A DNA stretch of 64,000 nt from Rhodoferax sp. (GCA_029866205.1 JARWZT010000008.1:186001-250000); one strand, 5' to 3'. Positions 39,861 to 49,643 are shown, numbered from the stretch's first letter. Notes: generated from the letters alone by a model not told the origin. Numbers and translations: made by a program.

Positions 39861-41933
39861 CTAGGGCAAGATAAACGAACTGCTGGTAAAGGTGAAGGAC
39901 GTTACGGAAGCTTCACCGGCGATCGAATTGCCTGGGGTGCTGACAGTGACCTTGATCGGAACGGTCAGGCAATCGGCTGCCTCGTTCAAATAAACAACGA
40001 ACTCTGCGGCATCGGTCGTAAATCCAATCGCATCGCTACTCATATTCAGAACTTTGCATTTAGGCGGCGCGTCGGGATTTAAAACGACAACCTCAGCAGA
40101 AACTTTAGATTTCGTAGGCATAGAGTTTCGGCCTACGGAGCGCGAATATGGGACATAAACTCCCAAAGCATTTTTGTAACGAAGATCTTGAACGACCTTA
40201 GAGTTCCCATTACTGTCCGATATCCAAACATTAAACCGATCCGCATGTCGCGGTGTCGTGGGTTCGATGACCGCAAACTGCGTGGCTTGCACCACAATAA
40301 TCTGCTTGCGCACGATCACGTTGCCATCCCAAACCGCCGTATTGCAAGTATTTGCCACCGAGGGGTAACCGCTGCTGCAAGGCCCGGTAGCGGCAGGCGC
40401 AAGCCCAATTTTTTGCTCGCCGGTGTCGTATCGCCCATTTTCATTCGCGTCAATGTAAGGCCAACCAATAGTCTCAAAAGGCTCTCCAACCTGCCACACG
40501 CTGTCGCCGTTGTAATCTACGAAACTCTCCTCACCGTTCAAATAGGCCAATATTGCGACTCGGCCATTCGCAGGGCGACTACTCGAATTAAGGCTGGAAT
40601 AGGCGACACTGCAAGTCGAGTCCGCAGCCAAAGTACACGTGCCACCGGAGGTGCTCCCGATAATGCCGTGGTTGGTCACAAAGTTGACGACCGTGCCCAA
40701 GGGCAATGGATTTCCTAAGCGATCGGAAACGGACATTGTGAGAATATTTTTCACACCATCAAATCCCCATGACTCCATGCTAGCCACTTGAGACGCCAGC
40801 GACATGGTCATTTGAGTCGCCGCGCCAGACGTCACTGAGACCCCGTAAGAAGTGGCGGAAACCGACTCGTCATCGACGAGGGTTGCCGTGACCAGCACAG
40901 GGACAAAAATGTTTCCAGAGATCACCCCCACCGTTGCCAGGCCACCTTCGACCGTAGTGATGATTTGGGGTGCGGTGGTCCCCCCGTCAAACTGAATGCC
41001 AGCATTGATTGAACTGGCGGATAGTGCCGCAGTCAACTGCTGTGAGCGCATGGGTGTACCAGCGTTGTCTAAGACCTTGAAGGTCAGCCGCGACCTTGAA
41101 AAAGAGCCTCCGACACTCCGTGCCACCAACAATGGTGTAGTGGCCCCTGAAAAATTGACAGTGCTGGCTGTTGCGCCGACGATTGTGACCGTCGTTACTT
41201 TGCTAACACTCGAACCATTTGCTGTTGCTGTGAGCTTGACCTCGCCCGTCAGACAGGCAATGCCACCCGAGGGCTGAAAAGTGGTGGTTATCACGCCGGC
41301 ACCGTCGGAGTAAGCGGTGGATGGGCTGAAGACACCGCACGGTGCGGTGAAAGTCGCCGAGACCGTACCAGCTCCTGCCGCTGACCCATCAACTAACGAT
41401 TGCACAGCCACCGCCGCATTTTGAAAGGCCTTAAGCGCCGCCGGTGACGCAGAGATCGAGCCCAAAGTAACGTTTGACGGTGTCGCCTGCAGATTTACGG
41501 TGCCGGTGATGGTGACTAAGCCTACCTTTGACGAAACGGTCAGCACAGCGGCACCCCTGGCCGCCAAGCCTGCAGGTTGGATTTTCACTTTCGCCAAGCC
41601 AGTGGGTTTGGTTAAAACACTGGAATCTAATAAGGTGACCGTCGCAGCGTCGCTCACTGAAAAAGTCACTAAAGCTCCTTCCACCGCAGAACCCTTTGCA
41701 TCGACAACCTTGGCGACTGCGAAATAACTGCCGCCGTTACCAATGGAGTTGCCGGCGACAGGCAAGTCAGCATCGTTAACGACAGAGACTGTGATCTGGG
41801 GTGCGGACGCAGGCTGTGACCCACCGTCGCTCGTGCTCCCGCCGCTACCACTCGCATTCCCCCCGCCGCCGCCACAAGCCCCAAGAATTAAGAGGACAAG
41901 AAAAATCAAACAAACTTTAACGACGCGCATCAC
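39861..41933 (-). CDS. Large Ig-like (invasin-type) lipoprotein with Ca-loop-like motifs
   Basis: The 690-aa protein has a lipoprotein signal (lipobox LGAC, Cys20), a Gly/Ser linker, and about three to four repeats of roughly 100 residues with bacterial Ig-like (Big_1/invasin) character. Examples are AVAKVVDAKGSAVEGALVTF and LTMSVSDRLGNPLPLGTVVNF. Two acidic loops like EF-hand/dockerin calcium sites follow (DYNGDSVWQVGEPFE and DANENGRYDTGEQ), then a beta-rich C-terminus. It sits 28 nt after pilQ on the same strand and looks lower in GC than neighbours. An accessory surface or pilus-associated adhesin is plausible but unproven. Confidence 0.78.
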   Translation of the reverse strand: MMRVVKVCLIFLVLLILGACGGGGGNASGSGGSTSDGGSQPASAPQITVSVVNDADLPVAGNSIGNGGSYFAVAKVVDAKGSAVEGALVTFSVSDAATVTLLDSSVLTKPTGLAKVKIQPAGLAARGAAVLTVSSKVGLVTITGTVNLQATPSNVTLGSISASPAALKAFQNAAVAVQSLVDGSAAGAGTVSATFTAPCGVFSPSTAYSDGAGVITTTFQPSGGIACLTGEVKLTATANGSSVSKVTTVTIVGATASTVNFSGATTPLLVARSVGGSFSRSRLTFKVLDNAGTPMRSQQLTAALSASSINAGIQFDGGTTAPQIITTVEGGLATVGVISGNIFVPVLVTATLVDDESVSATSYGVSVTSGAATQMTMSLASQVASMESWGFDGVKNILTMSVSDRLGNPLPLGTVVNFVTNHGIIGSTSGGTCTLAADSTCSVAYSSLNSSSRPANGRVAILAYLNGEESFVDYNGDSVWQVGEPFETIGWPYIDANENGRYDTGEQKIGLAPAATGPCSSGYPSVANTCNTAVWDGNVIVRKQIIVVQATQFAVIEPTTPRHADRFNVWISDSNGNSKVVQDLRYKNALGVYVPYSRSVGRNSMPTKSKVSAEVVVLNPDAPPKCKVLNMSSDAIGFTTDAAEFVVYLNEAADCLTVPIKVTVSTPGNSIAGEASVTSFTFTSSSFILP

Positions 41934-41961
41934 GACACCCCCCGTGCATTATTTTTGTTAA

Positions 41962-44115
41962 TCACCGCACCATCGCCCGCTCGGACACCAGCTTAGGTGT
42001 TATGAACACCAGCATTTCTTTCTTCTTGGAGCTGCGGGTAGTGCTTTTGAACAAGACGCCGACAAACGGCAAATCGCCAAAAAAAGGCACTTTGGTTTGA
42101 TCGTCTTGTTCTTCTTGCGTAAAGATGCCACCGATGACCACGGTACCGCCGTTTTCCACCAGTACCTGAGTTTTGACACGCTTGGTATTGATCGCGATGC
42201 CTCCGGGTGTGGTCACGCCCAGACTGTCCTTGTTGACTTCAAGGTCCAGGTTGACATTGCCGTCTGGGGTAATCTGGGGAGTCACGTCCAATCGCAACGT
42301 CGCTTTGCGAAACGCGATGGAGGTGGCACCGCTGCTGGTCGCAATTTGGTAGGGGATCTCAACACCTTGCTCAATCACTGCTTTGGCCTGGTCGGCCGTG
42401 ATCACGCGCGGACTGGAGACGACTTTGCCCTTGCCGTCCGACTCAATGGCTGATATTTCAAGACCCATCAAGCGGTTGGAGGCAGCGCTGAACAAGGTGA
42501 CCGCGAAGGCCGCTGGGTTGTAGCCGCCCTGCCCCAATGCGGGCAGGTTCACAAAATTAGAGGTGACGTCGTTGGTGCCGCCAAAGCCGCTGGCACCTAC
42601 CGCGTTGGAGTAGCTAGTGCCAAACGCCACCCGGTTTTCACCGCCGACGGTATATCCACCGTCTCCGCCTTTGGAGGCCCGCACATCGGCCCCGCCCAGC
42701 TTGACACCCAGCGATTTGCCAAAGCTGTCGTCAGCCTCGACGATACGGGCCTCAATCACGATTTGGCGGACGGCAATGTCGACCTTGGCAATCAGTTGGG
42801 CGACCTGGTCGAGTTTGCTTGGAATATCGGTGACAAACAGCTGGTTGGTCCGCACTTCCGCAATGGCGCTTCCGCGCAAGCTCAAAATTCGGGCACCACC
42901 GGCACCTGCAGCAGCGCCAGGGGCCGCCGGGGCGCTGCTACCACCACCAGCAGTGAGCTGCGGCGCAATGTCCGCGGCCTTGGCGTAGTTGAGCTGAAAA
43001 GACTGGGTCCGCAGGGGCTCCAGGTTTTCCGACGAAATCTTGGACTCGAACTCCAGCTTTTCCTTGGCGGCGATTTCTTCTTTGGGAGCGATCCACATCA
43101 CACTGCCATTCTTGCGCACACCCAGACCTTTGCTTTGCAAAATGATGTCCAGCGCCTGGTCCCACGGTACGTCTTGCAAGCGCAAAGTCACGGCGCCGGT
43201 CACCGAGTCCGAGGTAACCACGTTAAAGCCCGTGAAATCCGCAATGACCTGCAGTACCTGGCGCACATCAATGCTTTGAAAGTTGAGCGACAACTTTTGT
43301 CCGTTGTAGCCCGCGCCTTGGGTGAGTTTTTTAGGGTCGACCGTCAGTGGCTTAATGTCGATGATCAGCTCGGTTTCGGTTTGGTAGGCCGTATGTTCCC
43401 ACTCGCCCTGCGGTGCGACCACCATGCGCACGCGGTCGCCCACTTCTGTGGTGGTGACCGTTTGTACCGGTGTACCAAAGTCACTTACATCGAGACGCCG
43501 GCGCAACCGCTCGGGCAGACTCACATTGGAAAGCTCGACGATCAGGCTGCTTCCAAGCTGCTTGATATCGGCGCTGACTTTGCTGCTGGGTAGCGCTATG
43601 CGCACCCGCCCTGCACCGTCCGTGGCGCGCCGAAATTCGATTGCGCCAAGCGGCTCGTCCAGGCGGCGCGGCGCCGAAATGCGGTTTTGGGCAGGCTCGA
43701 TTTGCGGCGCGCTGGCCTGCGGCTCCAATGTCACCAACAGGGTCCGGCCTTCCTTTTGCAGGGCATACGACGCAAGTCGCTTCAAACTCAAAACCACCCG
43801 ACTACGCTCATCGGTCTGCACCAGATCGGCGGACTGCACATTGGCTTGGTTGATGTCCACGGTAGAGCGCTTGGCGCCGCCGCTCACACCGACAAAGTCC
43901 AGCGCAATGCGCGCTGGGTTCTGGGTAACAAAGGCCGTCGGCAAGGCCGCCAACGGCTGGGAAAATTCGATGCGTACGGTTTCAACGTCCCCCTGGATCG
44001 ACCCTGCAATACCAACGATCGCGTTTTGGGCCCATACGGACAGGGTCGCCGACAGCAGACAAGCACCCCACAGCGCCCTGAATATCGCCCGAGGCGCCCT
44101 TATTTTTCTTATCAC
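41962..44115 (-). CDS. pilQ: Type IV pilus secretin PilQ
   Basis: PilQ forms the outer-membrane channel through which the type IV pilus passes. I place the start at GTG 44115, overlapping the pilP stop in GTGA, giving 717 aa. It has a signal peptide ending near LSVWAQ, AMIN-type N-terminal domains, the N0/STN region (LSLNFQSIDVRQVLQVIADFTGFNVV), an N1 region with a Gly/Ala-rich insertion, and the secretin core ending in VVIGGIFTQEEQDDQTKVPF and STTRSSKKKEMLVFITPKLV. It is last in pilMNOPQ. Confidence 0.96.
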   Translation of the reverse strand: MIRKIRAPRAIFRALWGACLLSATLSVWAQNAIVGIAGSIQGDVETVRIEFSQPLAALPTAFVTQNPARIALDFVGVSGGAKRSTVDINQANVQSADLVQTDERSRVVLSLKRLASYALQKEGRTLLVTLEPQASAPQIEPAQNRISAPRRLDEPLGAIEFRRATDGAGRVRIALPSSKVSADIKQLGSSLIVELSNVSLPERLRRRLDVSDFGTPVQTVTTTEVGDRVRMVVAPQGEWEHTAYQTETELIIDIKPLTVDPKKLTQGAGYNGQKLSLNFQSIDVRQVLQVIADFTGFNVVTSDSVTGAVTLRLQDVPWDQALDIILQSKGLGVRKNGSVMWIAPKEEIAAKEKLEFESKISSENLEPLRTQSFQLNYAKAADIAPQLTAGGGSSAPAAPGAAAGAGGARILSLRGSAIAEVRTNQLFVTDIPSKLDQVAQLIAKVDIAVRQIVIEARIVEADDSFGKSLGVKLGGADVRASKGGDGGYTVGGENRVAFGTSYSNAVGASGFGGTNDVTSNFVNLPALGQGGYNPAAFAVTLFSAASNRLMGLEISAIESDGKGKVVSSPRVITADQAKAVIEQGVEIPYQIATSSGATSIAFRKATLRLDVTPQITPDGNVNLDLEVNKDSLGVTTPGGIAINTKRVKTQVLVENGGTVVIGGIFTQEEQDDQTKVPFFGDLPFVGVLFKSTTRSSKKKEMLVFITPKLVSERAMVR

Positions 44116-44663
44116 TTGGACATCTCCTGCAATTTCAAGATGGTGCTGCGCACCGACCACTCACCCATATCGTTTTGCACGATTTCTCGGACTGTGACGC
44201 GCGCGTCCTCAACTTTGGTCACTTTCCCAAAGTTCTGGCCCAGGTAATTGCCGGGCGAGACCTGATACAACTTGCCTTCGGAACGCACCAGAGCCACGCT
44301 TTTGCCGTCCTTGGCAAGCACCCCAACCAGCACCATGGAGTCAAGAGACTGTGCCTCCAACGGCTCCTTGGCACGCGACAGTTCCGGGGTAGAGAGGTTG
44401 GGCTTGCTCGACTTGGCGAGACCCACCATGGCCTGCACGAAGGCCTGCTTGCTGAAGGGATCCGGTTTAGCGTCGCCCTCGTAGGGAGCAGCCTCAAAAG
44501 GCACGGGCGGCTTGATGGCCTTGGAAACCGGGCGCAGCGCAGCGCGTTCGGCTTCCAAAAAGCCGCGCAGATCTTGTTCGCTGGTGTAGCCGCAGGCCGT
44601 CACAAGCACCGACAGCACCATTGCGGGCACCCAACGCATTAAACCAAGGAGGCTGACACTCAT
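44112..44663 (-). CDS. pilP: Type IV pilus pilotin/alignment lipoprotein PilP
   Basis: PilP links the PilN-PilO inner-membrane complex to PilQ. The 183-aa protein has a lipoprotein signal (VLSVLVTACG; Cys24) and the family pattern EQDLRGFLEAERA, DPFSKQAF, LVGVLAKDGKSVALVRSEGKLYQVSPGNYLGQNFGKV. It overlaps pilO and pilQ by about 3-4 nt on each side. Confidence 0.95.
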   Translation of the reverse strand: MSVSLLGLMRWVPAMVLSVLVTACGYTSEQDLRGFLEAERAALRPVSKAIKPPVPFEAAPYEGDAKPDPFSKQAFVQAMVGLAKSSKPNLSTPELSRAKEPLEAQSLDSMVLVGVLAKDGKSVALVRSEGKLYQVSPGNYLGQNFGKVTKVEDARVTVREIVQNDMGEWSVRSTILKLQEMSK

Positions 44664-45331
44664 TTTTTGACCTCGCCGGCCACTTTGCCCGGTGCTGCGG
44701 ACGCCTCGTCACTGTCGAGGTAGCGATATGTTTTCAAGGTGGCATCCAAGACCATGGTCGAATCCGTTTTGGCCGAGATACTGATGTTTCCCAAGGTGGC
44801 AATGCGCGGCAAAAACGCGACGTCTGATGCAAATTTTCCGAACTCATGAAAATTACCAATCACCCGAATATTGACCGGCAACTCGGCGTAATAGGGTTTG
44901 AGCACCACCTGACCAGGACGGAAAGTCTCGAACTGCAAGTTGTGCTTTTGGCCAAGCTGGTTGATGCTGAAAAGCAGTGCCGACATCTCGGAGCGGCTCG
45001 GCAACTGGCTTTCCAGTTGCTTCACATAAGCCTCAACCTGGTCCCGCTGCTTTTTAAGAAACTCCAGGTTGGCGGCTTGGGTGAGTTTGGTTTTGAAGTC
45101 CACCCGAAGCTGCACCTCTTTGGCGGCGGTCTGCTCCAGTTCGCTGGCAACATCGCCAATCCAAACAAACCACAGGGCAACCATCACCAAGCAGGCGATC
45201 GCGATCAGCAGCAAAGCGCGCGGCAGGGGCGGCCAGCTCGAGGGATCATTGGTGTCGAGGTCTTCAAACTGCAACAAGATGCGCTCTTGCAGCGCAGCAA
45301 GCTGAATGGTGGGGCGTTGCATTTGAGCCAT
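44660..45331 (-). CDS. pilO: Type IV pilus inner-membrane protein PilO
   Basis: PilO pairs with PilN in the inner-membrane alignment complex. The 223-aa protein has a cytoplasmic N-terminus, one membrane helix (ALLLIAIACLVMVALWFVWIG), a coiled-coil (about 65-110, LEQTAAKEVQLRVDFKTKL) and a ferredoxin-like periplasmic domain with QVVLKPYYAELPVNIRV. It lies 20 nt after pilN. Confidence 0.95.
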   Translation of the reverse strand: MAQMQRPTIQLAALQERILLQFEDLDTNDPSSWPPLPRALLLIAIACLVMVALWFVWIGDVASELEQTAAKEVQLRVDFKTKLTQAANLEFLKKQRDQVEAYVKQLESQLPSRSEMSALLFSINQLGQKHNLQFETFRPGQVVLKPYYAELPVNIRVIGNFHEFGKFASDVAFLPRIATLGNISISAKTDSTMVLDATLKTYRYLDSDEASAAPGKVAGEVKK

Positions 45332-45351
45332 ATCGCGGGGTATCGGGGGGG

Positions 45352-45978
45352 CTATGGGGTCTGGCCAAGGCCAGTGGCGCTAGCGGCGCTGCCAGGCAAG
45401 GCTGGGCCCGCGGCATCCGGTGCACGGATCAAAACCGCCCGCAGGCTGAAATTGAAAAACGTACGCTGATCCTTGCCGGACAGGGCCATGGGGGCTGCCA
45501 CAGACTCCAACAATTCGGGCTTGGAAAACCAGGCACTGCCGGATGCCAGGTTGCGCAACAGGTCCGAGACCTGTTCGTTGGACTGCGCCGTGCCACTGAT
45601 CAGTACCGTCTGATCGGTTTGGGTCGCCTTGGTCAGCAATACCCCTGCGGGCACTTGGAGCGCGAGCTCAGACAACAAATGGACCGACTGATTACGGTCT
45701 GCCTGTACGTCTTCCACCGTGCGTTGGCGCGCTTGCAGCGCCGCAATTTGGGACTCAAGCCCCTTGATATCCTTGATCTGTTGGTCCAGGGTCAGGATTT
45801 CCGCATCAAGCGTTGCGTTGATCGTGCGCTGGTTACTGATGGCAGCCTGGTACCAGCTGAAGGCCAGCAAGGATATTCCGACGCCCACCAAGGCCGCCAG
45901 GGTGACCGCGGCAATAAATTGCTCACGTTTTTTCTTGCGCGCAAGCTCGCGGTGCGGCAGTAGATTGAGCAGTATCAA
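45352..45978 (-). CDS. pilN: Type IV pilus inner-membrane protein PilN
   Basis: PilN binds PilM through its cytoplasmic N-terminal tail (ILLNLLPHRELARKKKREQF, the expected INLLPHRE-type motif), then has one membrane helix and a coiled-coil plus periplasmic domain. I choose TTG 45978 as start: GGAGG lies 8 nt upstream, it overlaps the pilM stop as TTGA, and it puts the motif at the N-terminus (208 aa). The next upstream ATG would give an atypical extension. Confidence 0.93.
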   Translation of the reverse strand: MILLNLLPHRELARKKKREQFIAAVTLAALVGVGISLLAFSWYQAAISNQRTINATLDAEILTLDQQIKDIKGLESQIAALQARQRTVEDVQADRNQSVHLLSELALQVPAGVLLTKATQTDQTVLISGTAQSNEQVSDLLRNLASGSAWFSKPELLESVAAPMALSGKDQRTFFNFSLRAVLIRAPDAAGPALPGSAASATGLGQTP

Positions 45979-47051
45979 CTCAATAACCTCCGCAATGCCA
46001 GACCACAAGCACCCAGATAAATGGGCGCGTCTTGCAACACGCGCGTGCGATCCAGCTTCGCGCCCAGAGCCATGCCTTCGAAGGGGTTGACCACAATGCA
46101 GGGAACCTGCACACGGCTGGCGACCGCCAGTGGCAATCCGGGAAGAAGCGCGCCACCTCCCGCCAACAACACCTGATTGACCTTGTTGTACTGGCTGCTA
46201 TTAAAGAAAAACTGCAGTGCGCGAACCAGTTCCTGGACCAGACTGTCGACGTAGGGAATCAGCAGGCGTGCTTCGTAGTCGTGTGCCAGGCTGCCTTTGC
46301 ACTTCTTGATCTCAGCATCCGCGGTGGACAGGCCGTAATGTTGCGCAATTTTTTGGGTCAACTGGTTCCCACCGAGGGTTTGCTCGCGTTCGTACACCAG
46401 ATCTTGCCCCCGAAGGACTTGCATGGTGGTCATGGTGGCGCCCAGCCTGAAGAGTACGGACAGCATTCCAGGGGTGGCCTTGGCCTGGAGGTCAATGACC
46501 CGGCCCAGCGCAAGTCGGGTCGCGTAGGAGTTGACATCCACCACCACTGGCTTGAGCCCAGCAGACTCCAACACCTCCTGAAGCGCTTCCACGCGCTCGC
46601 GCCGGGCCGCAGCAATCAGTACATCGACACTGCCAGGCGTCACGGCGCTGGGCCCAATTTCACAGAAATCCAGGCTGACTTCTTCGAGGGGGAAGGGAAT
46701 ATATTGCTTGGCCTCGCTCTCGACCTGGACTTCCATCTCCATCTCAGGCAATCCGGCCGGGATCGTTAACTTTTTGGTGATCACCGCCGATGACGGCAAG
46801 GCAACCGCGACATTCTTCGTTCGGGCACCAGAGTTTTTGACAAGAAGGCGCAGGGCGGCCGACAGCTCGGTGGGTTTTTCAATCGCCCCCTCAACGATCA
46901 CTCCCTCGGCCAATGCATCTTTGGCACAGTATTCCAAGACGGGCTTGGCCACCGTCCCCCCCAAACCTACGAGCTTGATTGCCGATGCGCTAATGTCAAT
47001 TCCAAGAATTTCATCAGGCTTTCGTCGCAACAAAGAATTTATATCAATCAA
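45975..47051 (-). CDS. pilM: Type IV pilus actin-like ATPase PilM
   Basis: PilM is a cytoplasmic actin-like ATP-binding protein that recruits PilN. The 358-aa protein starts at TTG 47051 and shows the FtsA/PilM pattern: EILGIDISASAIKLVGLGG, EVQVESEAKQYIPFPLEEVS, VNSYATRLALG, and LLAGGGALLPGLPLAVASRV. It heads pilMNOPQ and is divergent from the PBP1A gene. Confidence 0.95.
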   Translation of the reverse strand: MIDINSLLRRKPDEILGIDISASAIKLVGLGGTVAKPVLEYCAKDALAEGVIVEGAIEKPTELSAALRLLVKNSGARTKNVAVALPSSAVITKKLTIPAGLPEMEMEVQVESEAKQYIPFPLEEVSLDFCEIGPSAVTPGSVDVLIAAARRERVEALQEVLESAGLKPVVVDVNSYATRLALGRVIDLQAKATPGMLSVLFRLGATMTTMQVLRGQDLVYEREQTLGGNQLTQKIAQHYGLSTADAEIKKCKGSLAHDYEARLLIPYVDSLVQELVRALQFFFNSSQYNKVNQVLLAGGGALLPGLPLAVASRVQVPCIVVNPFEGMALGAKLDRTRVLQDAPIYLGACGLALRRLLS

Positions 47052-47276
47052 AAATCCACCCTTGTGACGAAATTTTTACTTTTACTATCGGCGAAAAATG
47101 TTACCAATCCTATCAGTAAAGCCTCTCAGTTATTTCGGTATTTGTGGCGGCAAGGCGTGAGCAACCTAAAATTGCGCTGCTTTTTCGGTCGCTTAGCAAG
47201 CGATACTCCTGTTTATTGATCGCCTTGGGTCCAGCCCACCACCCTTTGGGTGCTGAAACACCCTTTGGAAGCTTCC
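47052..47276. promoter_or_regulatory. Divergent control region, pilMNOPQ / PBP1A
   Basis: The 225 bp between the two starts hold a 6-bp hairpin with a 3-nt loop (TCGCTT/AAGCGA, 47189-47203) and a 10-bp direct repeat CACCCTTTGG (47240-47249 and 47259-47268), the first copy within the palindrome CACCCTTTGGGTG (47240-47252). The second copy runs into the GGAAG ribosome binding site. No clear -35/-10 pair could be chosen on either strand. Confidence 0.35.
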
Positions 47277-49643
47277 ATGCCAAACCCTGCGCCTCCCGCC
47301 ACACCGCAAACTGCGCCTTCCACGCCGCCACGTTCCCTGGGCGCCTGGGTTATTCGTGCTCTGGTCGTTTTGTTTGGGCTGGGAGTGGCAGGTGTCGTGT
47401 CCTTGCTGATCCTGATTGCCATCACCATGGCCCTGGCCTACCCCAACTTGCCTGACATCTCAGATCTCGAGGACTATCACCCCAAGCTGCCCTTGCGCGT
47501 GTATTCGGTCGAAGGGGATCTGCTCGGCGAGTTTGGCGAGGAGCACCGCACGCTCACACCCATCGCCGATATTCCAGATGTCATGAAAAACGCGATTTTG
47601 GCGATTGAGGACGCCCGCTTTTTTCAGCACGGCGGTATTGACTACATCGGCATGGTGCGCGCGGCACTGGCCAACGTGGGCCGCTCCAAAAGCCAGGGGG
47701 CATCCACCATCACCATGCAGGTGGCTCGAAACGTCTATTTGTCGTCTGAAAAGACCTTTACGCGCAAGATTTACGAGGTGTTGCTGACTTTCAAGCTCGA
47801 ACACACGCTGACCAAAGACCAGATTCTTGAAATTTACATGAACCAGATTTATCTGGGCAACCGGGCCTATGGCTTCGCGGCCGCTTGCGAGACCTATTTC
47901 GGCAAGCCGCTCAAGGAGATCACGGTGGCCGAGGCCGCCATGCTCGCGGGTCTGCCCAAGGCACCTTCGGCCTACAACCCGATCAAAAATCCCAAGCGCG
48001 CGCGAATACGCCAGCAATACATCATTGAGCGCATGCTGGACAACGGCTTCATTACCGCCGCGCAGGCAGACGCCGCAAAAAGTGAGGTGCTGCACGTCAA
48101 AACCGCCGCAACGCGGACCCAGGTGCATGCCGAATACGTGGCTGAAATGGTCCGACAGGCGATGTTTGCGCAATATGGCAACGAGACTTACACCCGCGGC
48201 CTGGACGTGCGCACCACCGTGGTCAGCGCGCAGCAAGAAGCCGCGTATCGGGCACTTCGCCGGGGCATCATGGATTTTGAGCGGCGTCAGGTGTACCGGG
48301 GCCCCGAGAAATTCATCAATTTGCCGACCGATGCGCAAGAGATTGAGGACGCCGTCGATGAGGTTCTGGACGAGCACCCGGACAACGGTGACGTGCAATC
48401 CGCCGTGGTCATCGAGGCCGACGCCAAGCGGGTACGTGCCATGCGTCAGGGCGGTGAAACGCTGGAAATCACCGGCGAAGGCCTCAAACCCGTCCAGTCG
48501 GGGCTGTCCGAGAAAGCCGCGCCCAACATTCGCCTGCGTCCGGGTGCGGTGATTCGGGTCGCCAAAACGCCCAAAGGCAGTTGGGAGATCACCCAGCTCC
48601 CTGAAGTGGAAGGGGCATTTTTGGCGCTGGATCCAAGAGACGGTGCCATCAAGGCCTTGGTGGGCGGCTTTGACTTCAACAAAAACAAGTTCAACCACGT
48701 GACCCAGGCTTGGCGACAGCCGGGGTCCAGCTTCAAACCCTTCATTTATTCAGCTGCGCTGGAAAAAGGCTTTACGGCCTCGACCGTGATCAATGACGCG
48801 CCCTTGTTTTTCGACGCGGGCGTGACTGGCGGCCAGCCCTGGGAACCCAAAAATTACGACGGCACGTTTGAAGGCCCCATGTCTTTGCGCAAAGCACTGG
48901 CCAAGTCAAAAAACATGATCTCGATCCAGATCCTGCAATCGACAGGCACCCAATATGCCCAGGAATGGATCAGTCGATTTGGCTTTGATGCCGAGAAACA
49001 TCCGCCGTATCTGACGATGGCTCTGGGCGCGGGCTCGGTCACGCCCATGCAAATGGCGGTTGGATATTCGGTATTTGCCAACGGCGGCATCCGTATCAAC
49101 CCCTGGCTGGTCACCAAGGTCAGCGAACAGCGCGGCAAAGTCCTGGTGGAAACGGCGACCCCTGAACTGAGTGAAGACAATCGCGCCATTGAGCCGCGCA
49201 ACGCCTTCATGATGACCAGTCTGTTGCAGGAAGTCACGCGCTCAGGAACCGCGGCCCGCGCGCAGGCCACGCTCAAGCGCCCCGATGTCTACGGGAAAAC
49301 GGGTACCACCAACGACTCCATGGACGCCTGGTTCGCAGGCTACCAGCCCACCTTGGCTGCGGTGACCTGGATCGGGTACGACACACCGCGCAAACTCGGT
49401 GACCGGGAAACGGGCGGCGGCCTGAGTCTGCCGGTCTGGATCAGTTTCATGGAAACTGCGCTCAAAAATGTGCCCGTGATGGAGCCTGAGCCTCCCGAGG
49501 GGATCGTTCGGTTGAACAACGAATGGTATTTCGAAGAATTCGCCAAAAATGGGGGCGTGGGCGCTGTCGGGGCGGGAGCGCCACACCAGGCGCTTCCCGC
49601 CACCGACGAGAAAAAGTCGATTTTGGATTTGTTCCGAAACTGA
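47277..49643 (+). CDS. mrcA: Penicillin-binding protein 1A (bifunctional transglycosylase/transpeptidase)
   Basis: PBP1A polymerises and cross-links peptidoglycan. From ATG 47277 (GGAAG about 6 nt upstream) it is 788 aa. It has a membrane anchor (about 20-50), a GT51 domain with EDARFFQHGG from Glu111, an OB-like insert rich in Glu/Val, and a transpeptidase domain with SxxK at Ser484-Lys487 (SSFKPF), the SKN motif and GKTGTT. The Pro/Thr-rich first 20 residues are cytoplasmic. It is transcribed away from pilMNOPQ, a common betaproteobacterial layout. Confidence 0.96.
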   Translation: MPNPAPPATPQTAPSTPPRSLGAWVIRALVVLFGLGVAGVVSLLILIAITMALAYPNLPDISDLEDYHPKLPLRVYSVEGDLLGEFGEEHRTLTPIADIPDVMKNAILAIEDARFFQHGGIDYIGMVRAALANVGRSKSQGASTITMQVARNVYLSSEKTFTRKIYEVLLTFKLEHTLTKDQILEIYMNQIYLGNRAYGFAAACETYFGKPLKEITVAEAAMLAGLPKAPSAYNPIKNPKRARIRQQYIIERMLDNGFITAAQADAAKSEVLHVKTAATRTQVHAEYVAEMVRQAMFAQYGNETYTRGLDVRTTVVSAQQEAAYRALRRGIMDFERRQVYRGPEKFINLPTDAQEIEDAVDEVLDEHPDNGDVQSAVVIEADAKRVRAMRQGGETLEITGEGLKPVQSGLSEKAAPNIRLRPGAVIRVAKTPKGSWEITQLPEVEGAFLALDPRDGAIKALVGGFDFNKNKFNHVTQAWRQPGSSFKPFIYSAALEKGFTASTVINDAPLFFDAGVTGGQPWEPKNYDGTFEGPMSLRKALAKSKNMISIQILQSTGTQYAQEWISRFGFDAEKHPPYLTMALGAGSVTPMQMAVGYSVFANGGIRINPWLVTKVSEQRGKVLVETATPELSEDNRAIEPRNAFMMTSLLQEVTRSGTAARAQATLKRPDVYGKTGTTNDSMDAWFAGYQPTLAAVTWIGYDTPRKLGDRETGGGLSLPVWISFMETALKNVPVMEPEPPEGIVRLNNEWYFEEFAKNGGVGAVGAGAPHQALPATDEKKSILDLFRN

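Noticed and set aside
44116..44160. Longer N-terminus of pilQ
   Set aside because: The extra residues precede the signal peptide and overlap pilP; GTG 44115 overlaps the pilP stop as GTGA.
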